Assembly: GCF_016097555.1 (NCBI RefSeq)
Contig: NC_054699.1
Span: 8,778,316 to 8,842,315 of the forward strand
DNA from: Gigantopelta aegis
Taxonomy: Eukaryota; Mollusca; Gastropoda; Neomphalida; Peltospiridae
DNA length: 64,000 bases
Direction of reading: 5' to 3'
Shown: positions 54,831 through 64,000 of the stretch, piece after piece
Layout: each line of letters opens with the position of its first letter
Position numbering within the stretch: position 1 is the first letter of the stretch
Position numbers and translations under genes: made by a program
Notes under the pieces: model-generated
Seen by the model: only the letters and a program-made list of their open reading frames with translations
What the model was told of the DNA's origin: nothing
Databases searched by the model: none

Positions 54831-55150
54831 CGTAGTTAAGATAGCGTGGCGGCAGACATTCTGTGGAAACTGATATAACACTTTGTTTAGTTCATTCTGG
54901 AGCTGTAGATTAAACCATTAAGTGGATTTGCTTTAAAGTTACAAATGTTAATTTAAAAAGCATTACATGTGTAAATAAATTAAACTTATGATGTTGAACT
55001 CAAAATATAGTAAATGAATTCTGACTTAAGGATATTAATGTTTGACATTACCTGCAATGTTGTCGAATCCATGTTTGTACATTTATAATCCATTTGTAGT
55101 CACAGGAGAGCGACGAATTGGCTTATTTGCCTGCTAAAACGTATATGATA
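54830..55150. other. No gene seen
   Basis: AT-rich sequence, no motif recognised. Confidence 0.35.
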
Positions 55151-55153
55151 CTA

Positions 55154-55558
55154 AAGTTTTAAACCCATACCGAGTCTAATAATCTGGGGTTTTTTGTTGC
55201 AAAAAACTATTGTAGAAAAAAACAGGTTATAGAAAACTAAAATCTTAACATATTATAATTCAACTGTATAGATAAAAGATCATTTCTAATACAGGGGTGA
55301 AGACAAAATGCTTGAAAAGCCAAGGTATGCGGTTCCATTTGGAGTAATTAATCAATGTGGAATGGCAGGCGCTTCCTTTGGCTGTTCCATCAGTTGTCTT
55401 CATCCCCTGTATACATATAAACTAATTTAACCTGTGCAATTTGATGGTAATTAGTAAAGAAAAACGTTTTTGTTTACACAGATTGCTGGTGGGTTTTGTT
55501 TGTTTTTGTTTTTTTTACAAAAAAAAATGTTTTGCGAGGTGGTATGGGTTTAAAACTT
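55154..55558. mobile_element. MITE with AAGTTTTAAACCCATACC ends, containing another MITE
   Basis: 'aagttttaaacccatacc' at the left and 'ggtatgggtttaaaactt' at the right are perfect 18 bp inverted ends. The smaller element at 55290-55411 lies inside. The right end stops 25 bp before the acceptor of the repeat exon at 55584. Confidence 0.75.
55290..55411. mobile_element. 122 bp MITE with TACAGGGG(A)TGAAGACAA ends, nested
   Basis: 'tacaggggtgaagacaa' and 'ttgtcttcatcccctgta' are inverted ends; nested in the MITE at 55154-55558. Confidence 0.8.
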
Positions 55559-55583
55559 AATACTTTTTTTATATGAATTTTAG

Positions 55584-56115
55584 CGTTGTTCGTAATAGAG
55601 TTACATGCCAATTCATCGGCTCCCTATTGACGCAAAATAACTGTCAATTAGGAGACAGGATAATGTGTAGCGATTGCAAACGGACTGTTTATACTAGATG
55701 TATACAAACTAACTGTCAATTAGGAGACAGGGTAATGTGTAGCGATTGCAAACGGACTGTTTATACTAGATGTATACAAACTAACTGTCAATTAGGAGAC
55801 AGGGTAATGTGTAGCGATTGCAAACGGACTGTTTATACAAGATGTATACAAACTAACTGTCAATTAGGAGACAGGGTAATGTGTAGCGATTGCAAACGGA
55901 CTGTTTATACTAGATGTATACAAACTAACTGTCAATTAGGAGACAGGGTAATGTGTAGCGATTGCAAACGGACTGTTTATACTAGATGTATACAAACTAA
56001 CTGTCAATTAGGAGACAGGGTAATGTGTAGCGATTGCAAACAGACTGTTTATACAAGATGTATACAAAATAACGGTCAATTAGGAGACAGGGTAATGTGT
56101 AGCGATTGGAAACTG
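55584..56115 (+). CDS. Exon with seven 72 bp (24 aa) Cys-rich repeats, PHD-finger-like
   Basis: An acceptor 'atgaattttag' and a donor CTG|gtgagc bound a frame that is open through 177 codons. Seven units start at 55639 and recur at exactly 72 bp; each encodes NCQLGDRVMCSDCKRTVYT followed by RCIQ. The spacing C-x(7)-C-x2-C-x(6)-C and the 'DRVMCSDC...YTRCI' shape resemble the second half of a PHD zinc finger, so one piece of such a finger seems to have been multiplied. No single unit has all eight ligands. Units 2-5 are nearly identical at the DNA level, which means recent expansion or ongoing homogenisation; the last unit has lost two Cys. No flanking exon was found, so the gene is unknown. 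It could also be a transposon-borne PHD exon. Confidence 0.5.
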
Positions 56116-56169
56116 GTGAGCATTCGTTACTTTATATACATTGTGTTTTATTATTTTGTATATAATTAA

Positions 56170-56500
56170 TGTATTGCAGATTAGTTTACAAAAAAGAAAA
56201 AAAACACCCAACAAAACAAACATATTATTTATAAATAATGTGATGCCATGTAAATTTCATTTTTTCCCATTACAGTTTGTGAAAATATTAAAATTTGTGT
56301 TGCTTTAATTGTTTTGCAAAAGTACACTATATGTCAACAGAGATCACAACGAACCTGTCATCACATTTACTCAGTGGCGGTTCCAGGTCCCGTGCTTACA
56401 AAACAGGCTCAATCTCAAATGACGTCATACGCATGCAATTTGTATGGCGTTGCCATGACGTTTCTGTCTCTATCAGTCTCCAGTCTAGACTCTAAAGGTT
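56170..56500. other. No gene seen
   Basis: AT-rich intron-like sequence following the donor at 56116; 'tgacgtcatacgcatgcaat' near 56419 is shared with about 46856 (reverse strand) and 42580, part of a dispersed repeat. Confidence 0.35.
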
Positions 56501-56505
56501 TTATG

Positions 56506-56782
56506 GGGCGGGACGTAGCTCAGTAGCATGATGCGCGGTCGCTTTGGGATCGATCCCCGTCGGTGGGCCATTTGGGCTATTGCTCGTTCCAGCCAGTGCA
56601 CCACGACTGGTATATCAAAGGCTGTGGTATGTGCTATCCTGTCTGTGGGTTGGTGCATATAAAAGATCACTTGTTACTAATGGAACAATATATTGGGTTT
56701 CCTCCATGACCATATGTTAGACATCCAGTAGCCGATGATTAACAAATCAATGTGCTCTAGTGATGTCGTTAAACAAAACCAA
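56506..56782 (+). repeat. SINE family A, tail 1
   Basis: 'gcgggacgtagctcagtagc' to 'gtgatgtcgttaaacaaaac', head slightly deleted. Confidence 0.9.
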
Positions 56783-57009
56783 AGTTCCGGAGCATGTGGG
56801 TTTTGATTTTCCGAAAATGAAACCCCCCAAAAACCCCAACAAAAATAGCACAACCCCCCACCCCCCTCACATCAACATTAAAACCAAAAAAAGAAAACGA
56901 CAAGAACAGAGAACAAAACAAAACAAAAACAACGCAAGCATTATCTAATTGTAATTACGACAAAAGGGCAACTACTACATACATAATATATAAAAAAAAT
57001 TAAAAAATT

Positions 57010-57218
57010 AAACGACACCACTAGAGCACATTGATTTAGTATTCATTGGCTATTGGATGTCAAACGTTTGGTAATTTCGACATTACGTCTTAGAGAGAAA
57101 ACCCGCTACATTGTTCCATTAGTTGCAAGGGATCTCTTATATGTACCATCCTATAGACAGACTAGCACATACCACGGCCTTTGATACACCAGTCGTGGTG
57201 CACTGGCTGGAATACATC
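57010..57218 (-). repeat. SINE family A core with tail 1
   Basis: 'taaacgacaccactagagca' to 'tcgtggtgcactggctgga'; head missing. Confidence 0.9.
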
Positions 57219-57462
57219 CATATTAATGTCTTGCCAAACTAGTTTACAGTATTACAGAATCAATGCATTATCAATTTTTTTTTAAAGATGATTTATGAAG
57301 CGAAATCGGTATTACTTCCCAATAATGTCCAGACACATACACGCACGCACACACACGCACACACACACACAAAAGAAAGAAAAAACCCTCAAAGAGTAAG
57401 AACATTTATTGTATGAATGAGATGGAAATACAATATCCCGATGATTTTTACATAAATAAATA

Positions 57463-57722
57463 AAGAAATGTTTTGTTTAATGACGCACTCAACACATTTT
57501 ATTTACGGTTATATGGCACCAGACATGGTTAAGGACCACACAGATATTGAAGGAGCAAACCAGCTGTCGCCACTTCATGAGCTACTCTTTTTGATTAGCA
57601 GCAAGGGATCTTTTATATGCACAATCCACAGAGTAGTACATACCACGGCCTTTGATATACCAGTCGTGGTGCAATGGAACGAGAAATAGCCCATTGGGCC
57701 CACCAACGGGGATCGATCCCAA
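57463..57722 (-). repeat. SINE family A with tail 2
   Basis: 'aagaaatgttttgtttaatg' to 'caacggggatcgatccca'; head partly lost. Confidence 0.9.
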
Positions 57723-57724
57723 AA

Positions 57725-58255
57725 CTGTGGTTGGGGATTGAGTTGAACCATAGACACAGTTTGAGCATTGTAGGGTGTACACTACCAAATCAAATCCCAT
57801 AGACGACAATAGTAACATATACGGCTAAAACTCCTACCTGCAACGTATCAACCGACATAAACGCCACGGATATAAATACTACCACCCCTTACACTTAAAG
57901 TGAATCAGAAAAAAATGGGGGTCAAGCTGCTCGTTTCTGAGATAACGGGTAGCGTCTATGACTACCCTAGTTTCGCACAAAATTTGAGTACTTTTTTTTA
58001 CAGGTACCCCATACATGTTTCAAGCACAAGGCTACTTGACACATTGGTACTAGATGAAATAAAATTGCACATTTATTTTACCCAGATGAAACTATTATTT
58101 TTTACAACCAACACACTCACATTTATAACCAATCACAGGACTTGTGGTGTTCACTTCTCTGTCAAAAGCTCGGTGCACCTCCAACTTTGACCCAGCCGGA
58201 AGTTATTTGGTATTGTACTACCTGTACGACCGCTTGTCAGTCATAAACAGCAGTA
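57725..58255. other. No gene seen
   Basis: Unique-looking sequence. Short open frames on both strands lack supporting splice sites or motifs. Confidence 0.35.
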
Positions 58256-58261
58256 AAAAGA

Positions 58262-58586
58262 TTGTTAAAGGGACAGTCCTGAGTTTACAACCATTGTAAA
58301 ATTTGAGCGTTTTCGATGACGCAACATACAAATTAAATACATTTTCTTATTTAAAATATCAGTGTCTCTATTTGTAAGGTGTTTGTTGTTGTCCTAATGC
58401 TTGAAGTATTCCATACCGGATTTTACCACACACTAATTTCGTACGTACGAAAAGATATATAAGTGCTACAAACATTAGTATATGACCGCAAACACATTCG
58501 ATATACAGACACTGGTATTCTAAACAAGAAAATGCATTTAGTATGAGATAGTAGTGGCTGCAAACTAAGGACAGTCCCTTTAATTT
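58262..58586 (+). mobile_element. Foldback MITE with GTACGTAC centre, copy 3
   Basis: Ends 'ttaaagggacagtcctgagt' and 'ctaaggacagtccctttaa'; centre 'tttcgtacgtacgaaa' intact. Same family as the pair at 8.54 and 9.25 kb. Confidence 0.85.
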
Positions 58587-59050
58587 TTTCACCAGCCCTG
58601 TCTCTGCTCGGAGGTAAATATGCAATAAAGACGTAATCCTCCAGAGAACCACACCCCCCGTCAGAATTTTATTTTTTATTATTATTGTTTTTACATATTA
58701 AAAAAAAAAGATAAATAAAAGTGGGTTTTTTTATGTAACACATTTTTGAAAGTTATGCTGTGAAACCCCTCCCCCACTAGAATTTTTGGACCCACTGCTG
58801 CAGACACAGGGTTTGCTCGAGAAGGTAGGTGACAAAACAGGTTAGGCCACGGACAATTCATGTTTCCACAGGTGTCAATCACTTTGGAACTTCAACCTAT
58901 CAAAGCGCGCTATTTCCACACACCCATAATGCTTTATTTCCGTCCGCCATATTGTCCCACAAGCGGTGTTTTTATGTTGATCATTGTTTAGTTCAGTTGT
59001 TAAGTAAGCGCTAATACTTCCTTTGTTAGAAGGCATTATTCATAGGCACA

Positions 59051-59247
59051 GTGGTGAAGCGATGTGCTTGGGGTACATGCAAATCGGATGAACGGTACGA
59101 AAGTGGACAGCATTTGACATTTATACCGTTTCCGAAGCCGAAAACGCAACGAGAAAAATGTTTTTAAAATGGATTCGACTATGCAGACGACCACACTCTC
59201 AACTAAATGTTGATAACATAAACAAGCACAAGTATGTTTGTTCAAAG
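59051..59247 (+). pseudogene. Transposase exon 1: THAP zinc finger, start lost and one frameshift
   Basis: VKRCAWGTCKSDERY, then HLTFIPFPKPKTQREKC, then KWIRLCRRPHSQLNVDNIN and KYVCSK: the C2CH pattern of a THAP DNA-binding domain, with the FPKPK-type AVPTF-region equivalent and the conserved Trp. A GTG stands where a THAP protein's first Met is expected (59051) and a TAG lies upstream in frame; one extra base in the T/A run at about 59163-59168 shifts the frame in the middle. The exon ends CAAAG|gtgagt, phase 0. Confidence 0.7.
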
Positions 59248-59493
59248 GTGAGTGTAGCTGTGCATGAAATTATCTCATTTTTATTTATTTCATAGTTATT
59301 TATTTATTTAAAATTCAAATTTAAACATACAGGAGTAGAAAACTAAGAAATGTAAATTTAAATATGGCATTACCATAATAAGGAATGGTAATGCATGCGA
59401 GTCATTCAAAGTATTCTTACATTCGTTGTAATTTTACTCATTTGTAGTTCAGGATCAAATCCACTCGATGGACCAATTTAAAAAAAAAAAAAA

Positions 59494-59712
59494 TCAGTTC
59501 TAGGCAGTGCACTACCACTGGTATACCAAAGGCTGTGGTATGTACTCTCCTGTCTATGTGAAAGTGCATATAAAGGATCCCTTGCTACATGATAAAATGT
59601 AGAGGGCTTCCTCAGACAAACATATCAAAATGACCGTATATTTCACGTCTAATAACCGATGATTAGTAAACGATGTGTTCTAGTGGCATCGTTAAATAAA
59701 ACAAACGTTACT
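59494..59712 (+). repeat. SINE core with tail 1, in transposase intron 1
   Basis: 'ggcagtgcactaccactggt' to 'ggcatcgttaaataaaacaa'; diverged. Confidence 0.85.
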
Positions 59713-59894
59713 CTTTTTTTTTTCTGTAGTTCAAGAATATTTTAAATGCATATCACCATTCTAAAACATGATTTGAAGATGCATAATATGAAATGAAATT
59801 ATACAGCCATGCTTTATTTTATTTTTTCACCATTTGTAGCTTACCTTTTTTTTGCATTTTGCATTTTGATATCTGAAAATATTTTCTTTTACAG

Positions 59895-60019
59895 AAAGAG
59901 AGAGGCCCAACAGAGATACACCCTGATCCAGTAGCTGCAGATGGGAGTCGATCAACACCGCCAAGACCCCCACCAAAGAAACGGCGATTACAGGAGATTT
60001 CAATCGAAAGTAATACAGA
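59895..60019 (+). CDS. Transposase exon 2: linker with a basic NLS-like motif
   Basis: Acceptor 'ttcttttacag'; reads ERGPTEIHPDPVAADGSRST then PPRPPPKKRRLQE and ends ACAGA|gtaggt (phase 2). PPKKRR looks like a nuclear localisation signal. 'GPTEIHPDP' is the usual bridge after a THAP domain in such proteins. Phase fits exons 1 and 3. Confidence 0.75.
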
Positions 60020-60589
60020 GTAGGTAACCCCATTTAAAGCAAGTTCAAGTACATGACTTTTAAGTCACAATTTCTCAGGTTTTGTTTACAAATACCTTGG
60101 GTGTTGTTTTCTTACTGGTTTTTAATGTGTTAAAGATAATTTGCAGTCATTGGCTGAACAAATTTATTTATTGTGATTTTCACATACAAGATTAATAACA
60201 AGAAAATACAAAATACATTCAGAGCTTCTAGAATTTTCATAAAATCCAGTAGCCATGGGATCAGTGATTTTTTAAATTTACTAGCCATAATTAAAAAATC
60301 ACTAGCCCAACTTTAGTTTAATTTGACTAATTAATAGGAATAATCGGATTTGTCACCTAAAGAGTGAGGTAGAGCTTAAAACACTAACATTGGGGTAGGG
60401 GTGGAGGCAGGATAGTCATATTTACAAAATAGACTTGACTGTAAAATTTGACCAAATATTTTTACTAACCGTTGGGCATGGCAATAGCAGTTATTGACTA
60501 GCCCAGCATTCAATATCATTAGCCATGGGGATAGGGCTACCACAATCTACAAGCCCTGACATTAATTGATTACATTCTCATGATTTCAG

Positions 60590-60669
60590 TGCCACCAGAC
60601 CCGATGACAATGAAAATGCTCCACCTACAGAATTCCATAAAGATGAAAGTACTCAAACTGATGAAAACT
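60590..60669 (+). CDS. Transposase exon 3: acidic linker
   Basis: Acceptor 'catgatttcag'; reads ATRPDDNENAPPTEF then HKDESTQTDEN and ends AACT|gtaagt (phase 1). Both phases match the neighbouring exons. Confidence 0.75.
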
Positions 60670-61292
60670 GTAAGTTCAAGTGTTCAATGCATTAATTACA
60701 CATTTATGTGTAGTAATAATAATGTGTTGTGTAAATTATTTACACAAAAATGAAACCTAACCCACAACATATATACACCTGTATATTCAATATACACCTA
60801 AACTACTTGTTTTTTTCCATTTCGGCTAGATGGGGTTTTGCATATTTCATGTAAAACAAAGATAATTTTAGCAACATGTTTTGCATATGGTCAATATTCG
60901 GATAAATCCGCTGAACATGCAAGTCTTTAGTGGTATAAACTACAAAGTCACAAAACTTTGAGCCAGAACCTGGTCATAGTATTGATGATTCTGAGGCAAA
61001 ATAATTGAATTGCCTTCCCTTTTCAAAATAATTTTTTTAAGTTCATCAACTGCTTGATTAATTGTATGGTCTCTTGCAGTATATGGGCACTTGACCTCAA
61101 TTATGCCACAATCATTGTTATCACATACTTTACCATCTGGGCTGGCACCTAAAAACAAAAATTCTTTATTTACCACCAGTCCACATTCATGTGTCTGGTG
61201 TCTTGTATGATACAGTTCAAGATACTTGGCTTTTGCTTTTGGTTCATTTCTTCTGCCATATTCCAAGGGAGCAGCTGATATTTCTTTGATGT

Positions 61293-62552
61293 TGTCACGG
61301 GGATTCTATAATTCCCGTAACTGAATAAAACACGATTATCAAAATATCTCTCCTAACTGTATATGTATTAGATCTCTCTGTAACAGGCGGTTAAACCCTA
61401 GTATGGCTCGTCTCTAGGTATGATCAGAGATACGATCTTATATAAGTATATATTATTATAGCACGTTAGTTCTCTAGAAAACACAACAAAAACACAATAC
61501 ACTTTGGAATCTGTATTAATCTACGCTGACAAATGTACAGCCGTAGTAGTTAATTAATAACAGCAATAATAACAACCCAGAACTAATCACTTAATTAGTT
61601 AATCTCTAGGTGTCTAGTTACACAATATGCGAATCACTTCACCGTTACACCACACCCACACGTGTGATAATTGAGAAACGCTTCCAGGAGAAGTTAATTA
61701 ATAAAGGAATTACAACACCATTCCTAACTGGTTAATTTTTAATTAACCTTTACTAGTCGTTCAGTAACGTGTGATAATTTAGAAACGCTTCCAGGAGAAG
61801 TTAATTAATAAAGGAATTACAACACCATTCCTAACTGGTTAATTTTTAATTAACCCTTAACTACTCTTTCAGTAATCTTGTAACACAGAATTAAAACTTA
61901 TCACAATAAAGACAATAACCTACAGTGTACCTAGGTCCGCTAGGATGGCTGGCTAAGCTTTATATTACCAAATACTCGTATAATGTTAGAACAAAAAGTC
62001 TACGATTTACTTCGTCAGATGACCGAAGACACTGTCTAAAGAATATTGGTATAATACAGTATTAAAATATTTAAAGTCACATCAATCACATCAAGGTTAT
62101 ACACAGAGCAGAAAATATATTTACCAAAGTCCAAACGGACTAACGTTCCCTCGGAGCCTTCCTATTCGTTCTCCTCCATATCTCTAAAACACTAGCTATT
62201 TATTATAATCAGGATTTTGCCTGGGGGTACAAGGCGGTACCTCACGTATCATCTCATATTCTACATCTACTAGAGTCGGTATATTTCTCTCTGATCGTCA
62301 GTCTGGCTGTCGCCAACCGCGAGCAATCTCCTGGCCATAAACAGCACTACCGGAGATATTACGTAACTACTAGCCACATGGCCTCCGCAACTGGCTGAGG
62401 GTGTGTATTAGGCGTACCGATCGAGGACGGTCGCGCAGAAGTCTTACGTAACAAGTTGCCCATCTGGGCTACGGGCAATAAACTGCACACGGCCCTCTAA
62501 CACAATTAAAATCGCCACAGGCGAAACAAATTTAAGAGCATGTTCCGTGACA
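61293..62552. mobile_element. 1.26 kb LTR-like insertion (probable solo LTR)
   Basis: The insert starts TGTCACGG and ends CCGTGACA, i.e. TG...CA with short inverted ends, has no coding capacity, and carries 'aataaa' at about 62466. Flanks 'gatgt' and 'ggtgt' are a possible 5 bp target duplication with one mismatch. These fit a solo LTR of a retrotransposon; a non-autonomous DNA element is the alternative. A 107 bp internal tandem duplication lies at 61661-61875. Fossil; family not determined. Confidence 0.5.
61661..61875. repeat. About 107 bp tandem duplication inside the LTR-like insert
   Basis: 'gtgtgataattgagaaacgc' and 'gtgtgataatttagaaacgc' start two copies that run through 'taactggttaatttttaatt' with few differences. 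Confidence 0.9.
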
Positions 62553-62901
62553 GGTGTTAAATATATTCTCCAAGAATTTTGAAGATGGCACAGACTTGAG
62601 TTGTAAAACTTTCCCAAAATTTGACGCTGTTATTCGTTTGGCCCTTGATGTTTTCCATAACTGGCAGCTTGCCTGTCCCTGTGTCTGGCTTTCCAGTTTT
62701 TCTGCATCAACCAGGGCAAAGTCTTTATTTAAGCAAAGATATTCATCTGTTAACTTTACAGGTGCTGTTTTTGGAAATAGTGTATTGCCGCATCCAGTTC
62801 CCACAGAGGCTTCTATATTTTTGAAGTTTCTTGTCTAAAATATAATACAAAATATTTTGTTAAGTACATTGAATGTGTCTTTTTCATTCATATCTTTTCA
62901 G

Positions 62902-64000
62902 GGTTTTCCCCACTTGATCACCTGGTACATAATGCAGAGAGTCACATGGTACATAGTGCAGAGAGTCAGAAACTTCGAAAACATTTAGAAGAGACAACAA
63001 TGCAAAATGATGAATTGCTTAAGAAAGTACAAGAGCAGAAGACACGAATAACAGAATTAGAGAAAAAATTAGAAGATGGAGAAAGATTTGGTTTTAATAG
63101 TGTCTGTAGAAGAGATGGAAAACTTAAAGATCTGTTCCAGTATTACACAGGATTAAAGCTGTTAAGATTTCTTGCACTCCTTGATTTTCTTGCACCAAGT
63201 GATAATTGCATTTCTTACAGAAAAAGTAGGAGTGACATTAGAAGGCTTGCCCTGAAAGATTGTCTTTTTCTATGTTTGTGTAGATTGCGGCATAATTTTG
63301 GCCTAAAAGACATATCCATGCGATTTGGACTTTCATTGCAATCTTCGAGTGAGATTTTTAATGCATGGATTGAACACATGTATTTCAAATTTGGACAGTT
63401 AAATATTTGGCCACACAGGGATATAATAATTAACAATATGCCTGCTGACTACAAAAAGGAATTTCCCACAAGTCTGATTATCATTGATGGCACAGAAATT
63501 AAAACACAATCTCCTTGTGCTATGGCTCTACAAAGTCAAATGTACAGTGACTACAAATCAAGCACTACCTTAAAGTGTCTTATTGGTTGTGATCCATGTG
63601 GATCATTGATGTTTGTTTCTGAACTGTTTACTGGGTCTGTATCAGACAAAGAAATTACAACAAACAGTGGGTTTTATGATTTACTGAAAGCTCTACATGA
63701 AAGAGGTTATTTACTGGAAGGAGATGCTGTCATGGCAGACAAAAGATTCACCATTGGGAACGAATTAGAAAAGCTAGGATTAAAATTAAATATACCGCCA
63801 TTTGCTTCGTCTGGTTCACAGATGTCCCCAGGAGATACAGAACTGACACAAAAAATTGCAAAACATCGAATTCACATTGAAAGAGTAATTTTCAAAATAA
63901 AAAAAAACTACAGAATTGTCTTTCATACAATCCCAACTTCGCTCTTCCAAAACATAAGCCAGATTTGGGCAGTTTGTTGCTTTTTGACATTGTTTCAAGA
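62902..64000 (+). CDS. Transposase exon 4: coiled coil, HTH and DDE catalytic domain (continues past the window)
   Basis: Acceptor 'catatcttttcag' in phase with exon 3. About 366 codons are open to the window end. Order: a coiled coil (QKLRKHLEETTMQNDELLKK to ITELEKKLEDG), a helix-turn-helix region (RRLALKDCLFLCLCRLRHNF, then ISMRFGLSLQSSSEIFNAWI) like HTH_Tnp_4, then a DDE_Tnp_4-type domain: first Asp in LIIIDGTEIKT, the 'LFTGSVSDKEI' block, second Asp in VMADKRFT, and the Glu in HIERVIFKIKKNYRI. All three catalytic residues are present, so the catalytic half could still be functional. It would cut and join the transposon ends; DNA binding would need the THAP domain, which is broken in this copy. 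Confidence 0.85.

Larger units (their letters stand above)
60803..62836 (-). pseudogene. YqaJ-type nuclease gene of the transposon, interrupted
   Basis: On the minus strand, after an acceptor 'tattatattttag', the frame reads ASVGTGCGNTLFPKTAPV then KTSRAKRITASNFGKVLQL, the RITASNFG region of YqaJ-like recombination nucleases. A 1.26 kb insertion follows, and from 61291 the frame resumes: IKEISAAPLEYGRRNEPKAK, then FLFLGASPDGKV and CGIIEVKCPYTARD. The Asp of SPDG and the E-x-K pair of EVKCP are the nuclease catalytic residues. A short deletion near 60940-60950 shifts the frame before CDFVVYTTKDLHV, and the gene ends at a TAG at 60803-60805. It lies wholly inside intron 3 of the transposase gene, in opposite orientation. 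Its role in ISL2EU mobility is unknown. Confidence 0.7.
59051..64000 (+). mobile_element. ISL2EU-like DNA transposon, cut by the window end
   Basis: A THAP-DDE transposase gene in four exons on the plus strand and a YqaJ-nuclease gene on the minus strand lie together. Pairing of a THAP-bearing DDE transposase with a YqaJ nuclease is known for the ISL2EU superfamily. The left terminal repeat was not located (it should lie before 59.05 kb) and the right end lies beyond the window. A SINE (59.5 kb) and a 1.26 kb LTR-like element (61.3 kb) have inserted, so the copy is not young as a whole, although the catalytic exon is intact. Confidence 0.7.

Noticed and set aside
60803-62836. YqaJ nuclease as an integrated phage or virus fragment
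   Set aside because: The THAP-DDE transposase around it and the known ISL2EU pairing explain it without a virus.

Overview
This is a eukaryotic, intron-rich and very repeat-rich window, almost certainly from a lophotrochozoan and most likely a gastropod mollusc. The evidence is more than 40 copies of tRNA-headed SINEs with interchangeable heads and tails, foldback MITEs, a tyrosine-recombinase retroelement, a Crypton-like remnant, a THAP/YqaJ transposon and long microsatellites. Taxonomy is inference. All coordinates were read by eye and may be off by a few bases; splice sites are judged from consensus only.

Layout. 0-1.2 kb: SINEs. 1.2-5.7 kb: a decayed Ngaro/DIRS-like tyrosine-recombinase retroelement with a tandem-repeat tail. 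6.3-14.0 kb: SINE thicket, a 2.1 kb non-coding TIR transposon holding two inverted foldback MITEs, and a MITE whose end has expanded into a 51 bp array. 14.0-15.2 kb: first exons of a minus-strand secreted or membrane protein gene (signal-peptide exon plus leader exon). 17.2-24.5 kb: a plus-strand gene for a 186-residue single-pass membrane protein, three coding exons with matching phases, introns full of micro- and minisatellites. 29.6-30.5 kb: an intact, intronless class A GPCR on the minus strand, directly preceded by a minisatellite of about 0.95 kb. 35.2-37.6 kb: a CATC-based satellite. 39.1-40.8 kb: a broken Crypton-type recombinase fragment between two long palindromes. 44.0-44.8 kb: an array of 30-32 bp units. 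45.7-47.5 kb: last two exons of an unrecognised host gene. 47.9-54.0 kb: candidate exons of an acidic protein, including a degenerate coding minisatellite. 49.5-51.5 kb: a TG-rich microsatellite. 55.6-56.1 kb: an exon made of seven 72 bp Cys-rich repeats. 59.05 kb to the end: a large ISL2EU-like DNA transposon with a four-exon THAP-DDE transposase on the plus strand, a YqaJ-nuclease gene antisense inside its third intron, and a 1.26 kb LTR-like insertion breaking the YqaJ gene.

The best-supported host coding content is the small membrane protein, the GPCR, and the partial genes at 14.0, 45.7 and 55.6 kb. The most unusual biology is the ISL2EU architecture, the minisatellite that begins at and repeats a splice donor (22.03 kb), the in-frame repeat exon at 55.6 kb, and the modular SINE system.
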